NCBI GenBank assembly: GCA_037952775.1
Contig: JBANAY010000003.1
Span: 27,342,001-27,406,000 of the forward strand
Length of the DNA stretch: 64,000 bases
Source: Clonostachys chloroleuca
Taxonomy: Eukaryota > Ascomycota > Sordariomycetes > Hypocreales > Bionectriaceae
Direction of reading: 5' to 3'
Of this stretch, positions 33,723 to 46,250 are shown piece by piece (within the stretch, counting starts at the first letter, position 1; the number at the start of each line of letters is the position of its first letter). Made by a program: the position numbers and the translations under genes. The notes beneath the pieces are model-generated. The model worked only from the letters and a program-made list of their open reading frames with translations, had not been told where the DNA came from and made no database searches.

Positions 33723-36448
33723 CACAAGCAGAGGCACGAGGTGATGCTATGTAACTACCTGACTGAACCTGCTCTCAGTCACGAACAGGGCCAATGAGTC
33801 GGGCCCACGTTCTTCCCCAACGCATCAAATAATGTAGGTGTAGGCTACATCGACCATTGTTAGGCGGATTCACCGCGCAGGTATTAACTCGCTATTGGGC
33901 GGGTTTTCCGCAACGATGTTAACCTGCTGATGCGTAGTTATCGAAGTATACCAGTTAGTGAGAAATTGAATTGACTTGCTCCCAGAAAATACCTCATCTA
34001 TTGTCAATGGTCATATGCAGAGAACAGGAAAGAAGTGAATGATTCGCCATCTTCAGCATGGATGTTGTTTTGTCGATCTCCCCGGCAGACCGGCTTGATG
34101 ATGATATCTTCAATGACGTGAGTGATCATCACCAACTAATTCTCATTTGAAGATCTTTTGAGGACTTCTGGGCACTAATTGCGAGGGGGATTGGTAGCTG
34201 AGCTGCTTGCAAGGAATAGAGCACATGGCGTCTTTGTCCATCGGCTTAGGGATGAGCAGTCCTTAGTCCTTCAGACAATGCTCCTTGTATCCCAATTTCC
34301 ACCACTTCTCGACAATCATTGATTTTCATTGAATGCTGTAATATATAAGCTAGAAGTTATGCATAGAATCTCAGACTTGTTGGCCGGAGGAGACGAACGC
34401 TCGTCTCGTGGGGGTGGCTGGTGTAATGGCCTCGGAAAAGATAGTTTCTACCCAAACGCAAAACTAGAGATACCACCCTAACCTGTCTCGTGGGCAAGAG
34501 CATCATCCCGCGAGGTCGAGGCCCGATGCGTAGCCAGTGGCTGATGACATTCCGTCCACACTGTCTGCGACTACAAGCACAGGTGTCGACCAAATTCAAC
34601 TATGAGGAAAGAAACTAAAACTCTCAACCAGACCCGGAGTGTTGGAATCCATCTGTGATCGGTACCACATCCGCCGATCGGCGCATTTGAAGATCCTTGC
34701 TGATGACCAGATGATCAATTGATATCATTGTTCGTGTATTTTACGGCATCATTGTCCAACGACAATGAATGGCCACCAACAAGTGCACCTCGGCGGCCTC
34801 CATGACCCCATACTGCTGCTACTAGTAGATCAGCGGCCTACGGACTATTGGCGGAAGGATCCTATAGCTTGCTTACTGCGGCAGACGCCGTCCAGCCAGC
34901 CATCTATGTGTTCCCCCGCGTCAGACGGGTGGTGTAGTTTCGATCGACGAGGCCAATTCACCGGAGCTTTGGCTAGTCTCGTACATCCTGGGTCATGCCA
35001 CAGCTTCAGCTGGAATCGGACCTGCATTCAAGTTTTTCCCTTTTGCAGAAATTTGCTAAATAATGTGGTAGGTTTGCTAATGGAATTTCGGCACCAGCTT
35101 AAAGCGTGCATTTGGCATTGGCCCCGATTCCTCTTCCGGTTATGCTCTGCAGCCAGTAAACCTTTTTTTGCCTTTTCTTTCTTTAGCTACGAATACGCTA
35201 GCGATGTCGCAATATTGCTTGCGATCAGCTACGCTGGAATGTTGGTGGCAGGGGGGAGGCTGGACTGGACTGACGGGCCAATTGATCTCGCCGTTGTGCC
35301 TTTTGGGACAAAGAACGTGTTCATAGGGAGCTTAATGAGGTGGAACGCCCGATCCGGGGTAAATGGTCGTGGCCCTCGTAACATCGATCGAGGAGCCAGA
35401 GCCTGAAATGGGAGAGAACATCGCAGAGCTGAGACAGAGATCCAGAACACACTTTCAGCCCCTTCGAGACCAGTCTAAGCGGTGCCGTAGAGCCGAACAG
35501 GGCTAAAGCCCATTGGTGGGAAGAAGGAATCACGGCCCGTGGCTGGGTACCATTGGCAGAAGCGTATCACGTCAACAGGAACAATTGGCCTGCAGTGCTC
35601 TAGGCAAGCTGTCACAGCTAAGAGTGAGTAGCTTGGCAGCCAGGTGTCTCGCCTCACCTCTCCCTGTCAGAAACATACGGGATGTGGCCAAAGCGAAGCG
35701 GAAAAGGCGGCTGGCCACTGAGACCATCGTCTTGGCCTCTCCTGTCTCAGACTCATCCTCACCACCTTACCGGAAAGGTGGCGAGGTTTTTCTTATGAGC
35801 AGCTTATGAGCACGCAAAGAGAATGAGAACGAGAGAATGAGAACGGAATGGCAGATCGGAGAGGCGAATTGAGTTTGTCCGTCGCCTTTGGTGCAATGCA
35901 GATCTAAAGCCTAGATCAGGTACTCCTGCCACACGGTTGCCGCATCGAATCAATCACGGTAAGGCTCTCACGCATGCGTCCGGACAGTAGAACCGGGTCG
36001 AAAGAATAGCTTCCGGCTATACACTCAACCCCACATTCCACCTTTCCAGCCAGTGGCTTTCATCGCAGCTGAGGCTACCAGATATAGCTCTCGCCCGGTG
36101 GATCTCAGTCAGGCCGAACGCGCCCATAGCGTGAGCATATCGAGCATCGAGAAACTGTTGCTGGACAACATGGTGTGTGGCTCTCGGACGACGCCACTGG
36201 CCAGTAGCGCTTGCGTTATCCAGCTGTCCTATTGTTTGTTGATCGTCGCCATGGAGGCCGAAAGTCCGGGTTTGAGTTTGCTCACCGACCTTGCTTGTTT
36301 TGTTCTGGTTCCGAGTTCAAGGTATAAATGGCCCCCTCCGCTCTGCTCGACATCGAAGGCTAAACCATCAGTCTCTACTCCTTTACCGCATTCTATTTCG
36401 AGTTGATCTGTCTCACCGACTTTCACCGACTTAAAAACTATCGTTAAA
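33723..36448. other. Intergenic, no gene recognised
   Basis: The 213-codon frame at 34765-35406 starts with ATG but lacks motifs, splice sites or fungal-type codon bias, so it is not called. The right end carries the promoter of the wall-protein gene. Confidence 0.45.
36323..36328 (+). promoter_or_regulatory. TATA box of the GPI-type wall protein gene
   Basis: TATAAA lies about 120 bp upstream of the ATG at 36449, with a CT-rich leader between them. Confidence 0.5.
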
Positions 36449-37043
36449 ATGAAGGTCACTGCTCTCCTCAGCGTCGCCGCCTTGGTCGTGGCTCCCGTTG
36501 TCGCCCAGTCGAGGTACGTCTCTACACAACACGTCTTGAGGAGCTGTTGTTAGCTCTGCTTCTCACGGTGGATGTTGTGTTACACCGTGTAACCTGAGGT
36601 GATACTAACCGAACCCCAGTGTTCCAAACGGCATCATCAGCACCACCCGAGCTGGTGGCGCATCAGTCACCGGCGGTGCATCGGGCAGTGCGAGTGCCAG
36701 CGCATCAGCCAGCAGTCTCATCTCGTCAGCCGTTGCCAGCGCGTCATCCAGGGCCAGCGCATCCGTCTCCGGCAGCAACACCTCTCGTGCCTCTGGTTCC
36801 GCTTCTGCCTCTTCTCAAGCAGTGATCCCTTCCGCCAGTAGCCGTGCCCTCACCCCCAGTGGCTCCCCTGCCTCCTCTGCTGTTTCCAGAGCCACTGCTG
36901 CGGCCTCCTCTGCGGCCTCTGCAGCTTCGTCTGCCGCTTCCGCTGCCGCCACTTCCACTGCCAAGGCTGCCGCTCCCACCATGGATGCACAGCGATATGG
37001 CGTCATGGGTCTCGCCGCCGTTGCCGCCGCTATGGCCCTGTAA
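36449..37043 (+). CDS. Small Ser/Ala-rich GPI-type cell-wall protein
   Basis: Two exons (36449-36513, 36620-37043) give 162 residues; the intron has a GTACGT donor, an ACTAAC branch-like site and a CCCCAG acceptor. The first 20 residues (MKVTALLSVAALVVAPVVAQ) are a signal peptide. The middle is dominated by serine and alanine with short SAS/AAS repeats, as in heavily O-mannosylated wall proteins. The C-terminus, after TMDAQRYG, is a hydrophobic tail (VMGLAAVAAAMAL) ending at the stop, typical of a GPI attachment signal. There is no enzymatic domain. Its role is probably structural or adhesive at the cell surface; GPI attachment is inferred from tail shape only. The low-complexity sequence leaves other frames open as shadows. 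Confidence 0.8.
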
Positions 37044-39227
37044 ATGGACCAGCTCCTTAAGTTTATGAGTCAACAAGACCAATGAGGATGTATTCACATG
37101 GTAGCGAGAAGGCGTTGGCATCTAACGCTTGAGAAGCCCCCTCAACGGAGGATATGAACAGAAAAGGACGAGAAACTTCCACGCAACAAACATATAATGG
37201 CCAATGTTAGATCCTTGGCACAATTTTCATAGAAACGAATAATACATGTATCTTTTCCCTTGAAGAACGGCTTTTTGTGATTAAATATAAACCATGACAA
37301 AATTTGATTTTTGCCAGAGATATTGTTACAGCCTGACCGATAAAACGCGTTTGATCCGGTCAAGGACAAATTGCCACAAGGGTTTTGAAAAGAGCGCAAG
37401 CTTGGCTGGCCAGTAGCTCTCACGCCTATAAAGTGCTGAACACGTTTATAGAAGTCTCATCTGTTCATGGACGGTGAACTGAGCTCGTCAGCTTCCGGCT
37501 CTCCACCAGCCCCGTGCAGCTTCCAGGCATTGTAGTCTACACATATGGACATTCGAATGTGCAAGCCCATCATTCATTGGATTTGCTGAAGTGCCATCCG
37601 ACAGTGCGAGCTCTCAGTTTTTTGATGCTGTACATTGTTCAGAGACAGGCAATCGTTGATCACACATGAACATGAACCTCTGGGATCTCACTACGCTCCA
37701 CGACGGAACTAGGACCTGTCATTGTGGGTTTAACCCTCACGGCGTTGAGAATTCTTGAAGCTAAGTTGAAAGTAGATCATTAATCCAGTTATTTATTTGT
37801 GAAACGCGAACCTCGTACCAGTTGTTTTGGTTGCCCAGTAACACAAACCATTACGCGTTGCGGAGATCCAGCCTCCCGCGTCGTACAACCTATCCAAGAT
37901 GTGTTTTCATACTGATGCTTCGAGAAAAAGATTAAGCACCACAATCATGTCACAGATTCCAAAGTTAACTCTAGATCTAGATCCCCAGTACCAGCCACTG
38001 GTATCCGACGGGCATGCGCATTCAGCTTAATCCTTTACTGCCCCGCATAAGAAATCAGCTTTCAAGTGATGGAATTTTCCTTTTTCTTGTTATGATGTGC
38101 TAGAAGGCTTCCTATTCAACTTCCTTTTTCTCTTGTCTTTTCTGTCGTTTCTTTCTTTTCTTGGCGATCATATAGTTTCTACCTCCCTTAACTAGGTGAG
38201 GGCCTTAGTTCAGGCTTGCTTCAGGCTATGCAGGGAGAGAATGCACTCATTACAGGAGGATCACAGTCGAAGATCAAAAACATATTTGTACCTTAGAAAA
38301 GACAAGCCCACTCCTTTCTGCCTTGCCTATTACTTCACAAAATCAAGTTAACTTGCAAAGTTTCCAAGGCGAAATGATCAGTTACAGATATTGGAGCAAC
38401 GAGAGATTTTAGCTAGTTACATTTAGAATAAGTAGGACACAAAATTGTAAATTCAAATTTGGAGGCTAGTGCTATAGTACGGCTCTTCATTGGACAACGC
38501 TTCATAATCAGTACACCTTATTTACGAAACTAACTCAGTTCTCGTTCGTACTGCATCTGTTCCTTCTTTAATTACAACCTGAATTTTCGTTCCTGGAACT
38601 TAATTGCCGTCCTTTTGACAAAAAACCGAACCTATTGGAGATCTCGGACGTTGAAACAGCGAATGGGTAGTCCACCCTCGCATCAGGTCGAAACCCATTT
38701 TTGCTTCTAATGTACATATTCAGTAGCAAATAAAGACGTGCCTGGTACATAAGGCCGACAGTATAATAGCAGTTAACAAAAGGTACATCCATTTAACTAG
38801 TAAGTATTCCTTTCCATGATGACGCGCTGGAAACAGCTGATGTTTTCTGAACGCGAAGCGAGTCACTTACACGTCTCACATGCCGGCATATCAACTCGGT
38901 GGTTGCACAGAGCTCTAGCGTGCTTCCTCTTCCATCGCAGCCCTACTTCTTCTCTCAACCCTTCCCCTCTTTCTTTTTCCAACTTCTTTTCATCAATCCT
39001 CTCCCTCTTTCATCTCTCCAACCTCCACAACTTGAAGCTTCCATCTCTCGAAGAGCCCACACGCATCCGCTTCCATATTCAAGAGCATCACATCCTCGTG
39101 TGGAATACTTCACGTAAGTAACTGCTTTCTCAAGAATCTCGGACTGACTTGTTCGTCCTACCCGCACTCACTGTCCATCTTCATTCTGAGGACGAATAGC
39201 CAAATCACAACGCCTGACATCGACAAA
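37044..39227. other. Intergenic, AT-rich, with pyrimidine-rich leader
   Basis: No gene is recognised between 37044 and about 38800. The stretch 38930-39030 is strongly CT-rich, typical of a fungal core promoter or 5' leader. A GTAAGT at 39114 and an AATAG acceptor near 39198 suggest an intron in the 5' untranslated region of the SRR1-like gene. Confidence 0.45.
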
Positions 39228-40082
39228 ATGGCCGAGATGGCTTTCACCAGTGACTTCCTCAAAGACGAACGAGAGACGATCACCACATCCCTGACCGCGA
39301 CTTCGCCGGTATCCAGAGATGCTGAGCAACGCGATCTCCATAAACTTCAAGCTGCTTGGAACCGCGGCTGGCTCACCTGGGGCAGCAACCCTGACCACGC
39401 AGAGCTTCTCCAATATCTAAAACTTCTCGCCCCGAAGCTGCCAGAGGTCTCGAAGGTGCTATGTCTTGGACTTGGTACTCTCAGTGGCGATCGCTTGGTC
39501 GATGAGAAAGCTCGTGATAGTCGGATCAACCACCAAAACATCACTCAGCACATGTTCGCTGTCACCTTGACCAAGACACTCAGCAAACTTCTTGGAACAC
39601 GCATTCCTCTCATGGCTTTCGATCTCGAGTATTCAGAGAACGACAAGAAGATCCTTTCCCGCAACGAAATCGAAGCCATCGAGGGCTACGTCGCCGTGAC
39701 CGAAATTGACAATAAGACCCTAGTGGTCTCCCTTGATCCGACTTTCCCCCTCGAGCAGGTGATTTCCGACTTTGTGAAGCCAGCCGCGATGATCTGGGAC
39801 CAGGCTATGTCAGTTCCCGAGAACACGCTTCGAGTTTACTACGACAAGTTCTTCGCCGCACCCATTAGATTCGGAAAGACCAATGTGGCCATCCGAAAGC
39901 CAATCATTGACGATCTTGCAAACGCGATCGAGACCGAACTGGAGATGCCTAAGATGAACGGAATGCCCAAGCACGGATGCGGCAAGACTTACATGGACGA
40001 CATGGATGGGTCGTCATTGTGGACTATGAACCCGAGGAGGAGTGGGTGTTTTTGGAATGAGAACCTGAGTATTAGTGGGTGA
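39228..40082 (+). CDS. SRR1-like domain protein
   Basis: One exon of 284 codons starts MAEMAFTSDFLKD. The centre matches the SRR1/Ber1-type layout known in fungi: KVLCLGLGTLSGD (a nucleotide-fold-like Gly-rich turn), QHMFAVTLTKTL, then IPLMAFDLEYSENDKKIL, then KTLVVSLDPTFPLEQVISDFVKPAAMIWD. Members are about 250-350 residues and of uncertain biochemical function (circadian/light signalling in plants, stress and heme-related links in yeast and mammals). There is no signal peptide or membrane span. The final 30 residues, with several glycines and cysteines, are not conserved in my memory of the family. Confidence 0.6.
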   Translation: MAEMAFTSDFLKDERETITTSLTATSPVSRDAEQRDLHKLQAAWNRGWLTWGSNPDHAELLQYLKLLAPKLPEVSKVLCLGLGTLSGDRLVDEKARDSRINHQNITQHMFAVTLTKTLSKLLGTRIPLMAFDLEYSENDKKILSRNEIEAIEGYVAVTEIDNKTLVVSLDPTFPLEQVISDFVKPAAMIWDQAMSVPENTLRVYYDKFFAAPIRFGKTNVAIRKPIIDDLANAIETELEMPKMNGMPKHGCGKTYMDDMDGSSLWTMNPRRSGCFWNENLSISG

Positions 40083-40432
40083 TTCTAGAATGAGTCGGGG
40101 GTCGAGAACAGAAGATGATGTACAACACGCGATAAAAGAGGCGAGCCGGAAAGGAGAACAACTCAGGAAGACCATCTTTCCTTGCAAGCGAATCACGGGA
40201 CGGAAAGTCCTGCAGAAGAAAACTAGAAGATTTTTGGATTGATAAATTGGAACGTGAGCTTGCGCTTCACCTAGCCTTGGCAAACTATGTAAGAGTGAGA
40301 CACTTGACTACTTTGCAAGCTGAATACAGAGCCTAATGCATACACGGGAGGCAAGAAATTCACACCACCCAGGAAAGAATTGCGCGCAAGCCATAATTAA
40401 AACAGTCTATATTCTATCACGATCTATCACTC
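40083..40432. other. Convergent spacer
   Basis: A 350-bp spacer lies between the SRR1-like gene and the 3' end of the MFS gene; nothing recognised. Confidence 0.4.
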
Positions 40433-42086
40433 TTATGCAGTCTGCTCACCATCACTTCTCTGCTCCACCTTCTCTGGACGAGCTTTTCGAAGCTCCCAAC
40501 CCCCGGACCAGCCAACCCACCCAGTCTCATGTGGTCCCCTAGCCAAGGCAAACAAGATCATCGCAGTCACCAGGCCAACTGAAACAAATTAGCACACCGA
40601 TCACCGCCTTCTTCATAGAGTGGGAGAACTTACTGCTGCAGTATCCGCTGTACTTCCAACCACCTTGCGCATACAATCTGTTGCCAACAGCCGATCCGGT
40701 CAGTTGCCCTGCAAACGCGCAGGCCATGTATGCCGTGTTGAGTCGGTTCCGTGCCTTGGGGTTGATAGTGAAGATGGCCGTTCTGTTAACGATGGCGCCC
40801 ATCTGATGACCGATATCGATGCAGATGGCCTGGATGATGGGACCGGCTATCGAGAACGTGCCTGTGAAGGTGCCTATGATGACGCCGAGCATGGTGGTGG
40901 CTCCACAGCACAGGAGGGGAAGAAGTGGCTCATAACGGTCCATGAAGGGTCCCAGGGTTGGAATGACAATGACGATGACTAGAATGAGTAGGGAGAAGAG
41001 TCCGATCTGGAGAGAAGAGTATTCAAAGGGTGGCGAGGCGAGCAGAAAAGTCAACGTGGTCCAGAACGATGTGAAGACACCGGAGATGCAGAAAGCCATC
41101 AGACCTGACTGGATGAGTAGCGGTTCCGTCAACATCATGTGAATGACGGTCCACAGCGCTTTGAAGTAGTTGAGACCGTCGGGGTTGGTGGAAGGGTAGT
41201 CTGGGAAGAAGGCGAAGAGGAGGATTGCCAATAGGAACTGTATTGCGCATCCTAGCCAGTAGATGTTGCGCCAGGCAGTGTAGTTGGCAACCACTCCAGC
41301 CAGAAGTCGGGCGATGAGGATACCAAGCATGAGTCCAGACGAGACGATTGATAACGACGTTGCTTTGCGGTTCGGGGGGCGTAGTCACCAACGAGAGGTA
41401 CCATAAGTTGCGGCGTCACGGTGGTCATGCCGCAGATGAATGAAATGGCTCTGAAGACAGTGAAGTTATTCGTTACACAAAGGCCAATCCACTATAAGCC
41501 AGTCAACAATGTGTCCAAATATGCAGTTCAAGATTGTAGAGGCTTTTAGACTTACCATGATTGCCGTGAAAGAGACCAGGCCAATGATGAAAAATCGCCG
41601 CTCCAGAATGTCCCCCAATGGAAGAACAAAAATGAGGCCAGAGGCATACCCAGCCTGCATCAGCGTAGGGACTTGGGACGAGGTCTCATAGCTCACGCCA
41701 AAGGTTTCAGCGATCTTATTCAGGATAGATTGATTATAGTAGAGGTTGGCAACCGTAAAACTGGCAGCCTATGATCTGGTCAGTTCGGTGAAGGACGAGA
41801 TGTTGGGCTAATCATTTTAAAAAACACGTACCGTTGCATACAGTATACAGAGTGAATATGTCAATTCATGAGGCACACTGAGGTCCCATCGACAGTTCGG
41901 CGGCGTGAGCAATCTGTGCACCCAACTGGTCTCATATTTGGACAGAATGCCGGTTTGGTCCAGGTCGTCTTGGTTCTCCGGTGAGACACTCGTCTCCGAG
42001 GTGCCTTTCCCGGATCCGGAGGCTGTCCGGATCAGATCTTCAGGCGATCCGACCTTTTCTTCCGTCGAGCGGTCGGTAGCAGACAT
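40433..42086 (-). CDS. MFS permease, frame broken at a G6 run
   Basis: Four exons (42086-41832, 41768-41556, 41491-40634, 40578-40433) build a roughly 490-residue transporter. The first exon is a 60-70 residue hydrophilic N-terminus; YNQSILNKIAETFGVSY and LPLGDILERRFFIIG (the motif A loop after TM2) mark the major facilitator fold, and about 12 spans are evident. In exon 3 the frame breaks at the six-base G run 41374-41379 (C on the coding strand): before it GDYAP, after it NRKATSLSIVSSGLMLG. Adding one base restores the expected TM4-TM5 loop. The last exon is easy to miss: a 55-bp intron with a GTAAGT donor leads to IGLVTAMILFALARG and a hydrophilic tail ending at 40433. The substrate is unknown. 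It is transcribed away from the AttH-type gene, sharing its upstream region. Confidence 0.8.
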
Positions 42087-42695
42087 GGCTACTACTCTCC
42101 AGCCAGCATTGCTCAGTGTCTAGAGGCAAGAAAGGGGAGCTCGGGAATAATAAATAACCTCGGAACAGGCCTGTATTTATCTTGGGAGGCTTCCGGCGTA
42201 GTTGGACCCTTTCCGCCCACAAGCTAAGTTAGATGGGGCAAAGGGCCATCAAAAGATTATGCCGTGACAATCTTATTGGGTCGCAAAATTTCAACACCCT
42301 AGAATCTATGAGGATCCTTGTTCGCCGGAACATTTTCCACCGGTCTTGATGAGCCATCTGCTGTAGCTCTGTGCAGACCCTGTTTCAAGCCCTTACGAGT
42401 TGATATTTTGCTATGGTTCAAATCAAGAAGCTTATTGATCCGCTGGGAGAGTAGCAAAATATGCAATTATCATTGATGACCACGTAGACTTTTCACGTAT
42501 CACGTCATTCTGCGGGGACAATGTACCATCGCAGAATTTCACTTACCCTGTACCTACGCCGATCTACGGAGGCTCGTCGCTGAGCGAGGCAGATCGCGGA
42601 CAAACTGTCGGGCGTGTCAAATCGCCAGCTCTGGTTCCTTTGCGTATCTCGTTAGCGAATTTGATTGAACTCTACATCTCGTCTGATCCTCGTGA
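42087..42695. other. Shared divergent upstream region
   Basis: This region lies between the MFS permease (minus) and the kievitone-hydratase-like gene (plus). No further exon or start codon for the latter could be identified here. Confidence 0.4.
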
Positions 42696-43864
42696 AGAGT
42701 AACTACTCGACCTATATTGTACTTTTCTACGGAAACTACTGGGGTGGCGTATTCAGACTTGATAGATACCCCTGGAGCTCAACATAACTCAATTTCTTGG
42801 CAAGCTTTGGCATACGTGACAACCGACACCAACAACGTGAATAAGTTTGTAGCCCTGTTCACACCCATCATGCTAAACGCCGCAGTGTCTTCATGCTCTA
42901 CTGGATCACCACCAAAGATGGCCACAAATACCACTTGACGAGTAATGCTGGTCTACGTGGAGCCAATCTTCTTGGAACGTTCATCTCCCTCAACGATCTG
43001 CAGGATCTCACCTCGCAGGGTGCTTCAATCCTTGAGCCTGGGTCAGGAAATCCTGGTCCCCTAGAGCTGAAGAGCGCCTCGCAGACCATTACCAGCCCAG
43101 ACGCCGGTGATCGGTGGACTGGCACGCATCTTGGGCTTGACTTGGCTGGTGTTAAATTAGATGTTACTTTACAACCTACCGGCGGTAATTTCTACTATGG
43201 AGGCAGCGGCAGCATCCAGCTTGTTAACCGTGGACCAGACCCTGATGGCTCCGCTGCACTCCCTGGATGGCCCTGGTACTGGGTAGGTGACGAGCTAAGT
43301 ATACGATGGGAGTTGGTGGGCTGATTAGATTTGCAGGCGAACCCTACAACACGACTGGCAGGCAAGCTTTCAATTGATAGACGGGAACACGAAATCGACC
43401 CCGAGCAGTCATACGCCTTGTTTGAAAGGCAGTGGGGCAACTTTCACATTGGAAAAGGCTATTATGCACTCTGGTTTTACTTCGAGTCGGGAGAAGTCCT
43501 CATCTCGTGGTCAATGGAGCCAAACACCGATGGCGTGTCAGACATCGCCTTCGCTTCTGTCTGGCACCCAAACGGCTGGCATGAGATGTTGCCAGTCGGC
43601 CCCAAGAGTCGGGCTTCTGATATCGACGTCAGCCCCCGCACCGGCGTCAAGTACTTTGACAAATTCTTCTTGGATCTTCCGGCTCGAGATGCCCACTTCA
43701 CATTCGACAAGTGGGTTCGCGATGGCGAACTAATTCCGGGATTACCAGAACAGCGTGATAAGTACATTACAATATCTGAGTCGTACGGTGAAGGGATCGG
43801 CTTCTGGGACAACAAGGAGGTTCGAATTCAGGGCCATGTGGAACAATTGTCTACGTTGAAATAA
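42696..43864 (+). CDS. Kievitone hydratase-like/AttH-CrtC family protein, 5' end unresolved
   Basis: The 3' two-thirds is clear. 42886-43282 and 43337-43864 splice (donor GTAGGT) so that GWPWYW runs into ANPTTRLAGKL, then ALFERQWGNFHIGKGYYALWF (about 21 residues into the AttH C-terminal half), WSMEPNTDG, WHPNGWHEM and TISESYGEGIG. This pattern fits the lipocalin-like AttH/CrtC family, which includes Fusarium kievitone hydratase and fungal pericyclases. The first segment (42696-42836, ISWQALAYVTTDTNN) looks homologous but has no ATG in its frame back to a stop at 42693. Its GTGAAT-CGCAG intron to VFMLYWITTKDGH does not join in phase. The gene is therefore either 5'-truncated, frame-damaged, or has a missed first exon. 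No signal peptide is visible. Confidence 0.6.
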
Positions 43865-44220
43865 ACCCTCTTGCACGTTAGTTTGATAGAGTAGGGCGTG
43901 AATAAAGTGGTATGGATGCTCATCTTGACACGTAAACTACATGTATGGTTCATTATCAGTGTGGCCAGAAATGCCAGGCCAAGAACACGGCAACAAAAAG
44001 TGGGAAAGGTGACATCTTTTAAAGAGTTGATTAATTATTATATACTAGAGAGGAGTTTCCAAGTAATTTTGGTACCTGCTACGCCATACCCTCAATTAAT
44101 AAGCCCACCGGATCGCGAGTTCGTTACGCGTCAATGAATCTATGCCGATGAAAAACCAGATCCCAAACGCCCTAAACCATGTTGTGATGCCCTGTTCTTC
44201 CTCTTTTCTCCCTCTCCCCA
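43865..44220. other. Convergent AT-rich spacer
   Basis: A 356-bp spacer lies between two convergent genes; no element is recognised. Confidence 0.4.
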
Positions 44221-46250
44221 TTATATCTTCTCTTCTTTCTCTTTCTCCGCACTGGCCTCACCCGCAGGCGCGCTCTTCACATCCACATCCTTCTCCGACC
44301 GAGCCACAGACCCCTCCGCGATCGTCTCCCCATCAGACTTAGCACCCGTCGTGGTCTGCTGCTCCTCCGCGCCCGCAGCCACGGGCTTCTTGACATTCTT
44401 CTTCACCGACTTCCACTCCATGGTCGCGGACCCGATAATTGTTAACACCGTGAGGATCATGCCGATCTGGAACACTTTCCGCAGCGACTCGTTGTACGCG
44501 TCCAGCACAGCGGGGAGCAGCTCGGCCGGGAACTCGGTGCGCAGCGCGGTGGCACCGCCCTGCGAGATGAAGCTGGGCCGGAAGCCGGGCAGCGGGGCGA
44601 GGCGCTTGAGGAGCTCGTTGTTGAGGACATTCTGTCCGACCGAGATGAAGATTGCGCCGCCCATGAGCTGGCTGAAGAACATGAGGGTGGTGCCGATGGG
44701 GACGTCGCGCAGCTTGAGGACGGTCTGGGCGGCGAGGTTGGGCGCCTGGAAGGTCATGCCCATGCCGAGACCCCAGAGGACTTGGTATCCGATCCACTAG
44801 AAACAGATGTTAGTAGGTGTAGATGGGAAGGATGTGGATATGATGCTTACCTTGCCGGATCCGGTGTCGACCTCGAGGGTTGTGAGCAGACCGGCGCCGA
44901 TGGACATGAGGCATGTTCCGAAGATCATGAACGGGGTGTAGTAGCCGATTCTGGTGATAAGGGCGCCGGAAAAGATGGTTGCGACAACCATAGAGAGGGT
45001 TGAGGGCAGAATACGGATACCAGAGTCCACGGCAGAGACGCCTTGGATAGCCTGGAACCAGATGGGCAGGTAGTAGACTGAGTGAAATGGTTAGCCGTGA
45101 ACCTGACAAGAGGAAAGGATGAATCATACCAAAGATCATCATCTGGGATCCGATGCAAATAGTGGCCCAGAATCCAGAAAGGATACTGCGCTGCTTGAAG
45201 ATGTGAGGGGGGATGGTTGCAGTTTTAGGCATGAGCACCTGGACGGCGACGAAGCCAATGAGCAAGACACCTGCGAGGACCAAAAGGGCGATGATTCGGC
45301 CATCAGACCACTACAAGATACATTAGCAATGGCAATCGAAGATGGGAAAACGTGATAAGCTTACCGGATGTTCAAGGCCACCCCACTGAAGGGCCAGAAG
45401 GAGACAGACAACACCAGGAATGAGAACGGCGGTACCAACTCCATCGAGCTGGGCGAGCTTCTTGCTGAGCGGCTGCTTTGTTGTGTCACGATCGGGAACC
45501 CTGAGGAGAAACGCAGAGAAGGCGAAAGCGACACCGCCGATTGGCAGGTTGATGTAGAAGCACCAGCGCCAGGTGACATTCGATGTGAAAGCACCGCCGA
45601 CCAGAGGACCAATGATCGAAGCCAGACCGAAGATGGCGCCGAAGAGGCCCTGGAACATGGGTCGCTTCTCAAGAGGCACGGCGTAGACGATGACGACTAC
45701 AGAGAATGTTTGTTAGATGCGCATCGAGAAGGAGAAGGTGGAGGAAGGGAGTAAATATCTTACCAATTGCACCGGAGAAGATGCCCGCACCACCAATTCC
45801 CTGAATCGCACGTCCAATAATAAAGGCAGTCGAGTTGGGCGCAGCGCCGCAAATAGCAGAGCCAACCTCGAAGATAAAGATGGAAGAGAGCCACACGCCC
45901 TTGACGGCGAAGAAAGTGTACAGCTTTCCAAACAGCAGCTGGAAACTACAGGTGGTGAGCAGGTAGGCAGAGCCGTACCAGCCCACGTCGGGGAGCGAGT
46001 TGAACTCGTTGGTGATCTCAGGGATGGCCGTGGCGATGATCAGTCGGTCCAGAGCGACGAGGAACATGGTCAGGAAGACGGAGGCCAGCAGGAGCACGAG
46101 CTGGATACCTTTGGGGTATTCGTGCTGCGGCACCGTCGATGTGGCCGTGAGGGTCGGCATCATGTCGTTGGCCGCTTCGTCGTCGATGACCTCAGTTTGT
46201 GCCGTGGCTGCGGCAGGAGGCTCTGCCTTTTTCTCTTTCCGGAAGAGCAT
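44221..46250 (-). CDS. DHA2-type MFS efflux transporter (14 spans)
   Basis: Five exons (46250-45764, 45696-45365, 45310-45130, 45077-44851, 44796-44221) join cleanly to 600 residues. After a 45-residue charged N-terminus come [20 protein letters not shown], the motif A region [15 protein letters not shown], then [17 protein letters not shown] (motif C-like) and [26 protein letters not shown], the classic DHA2 signature after TM5. [19 protein letters not shown] marks the long central loop. The C-terminus is a 50-residue acidic/lysine-rich cytosolic tail. DHA2 members (AflT, GliA types) export drugs or secondary metabolites at the plasma membrane. Here no biosynthetic core gene is adjacent; together with the permease and AttH-type gene it could serve detoxification. 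Confidence 0.9.

Noticed and set aside
34765..35406. 213-codon ATG-started frame on the plus strand
   Set aside because: No domain, no splice sites, irregular composition and no similarity that I recognise; kept as intergenic.
44339..44797. 152-codon Arg/Pro-rich frame over the DHA2 transporter
   Set aside because: Shifted-frame shadow of the last exon.
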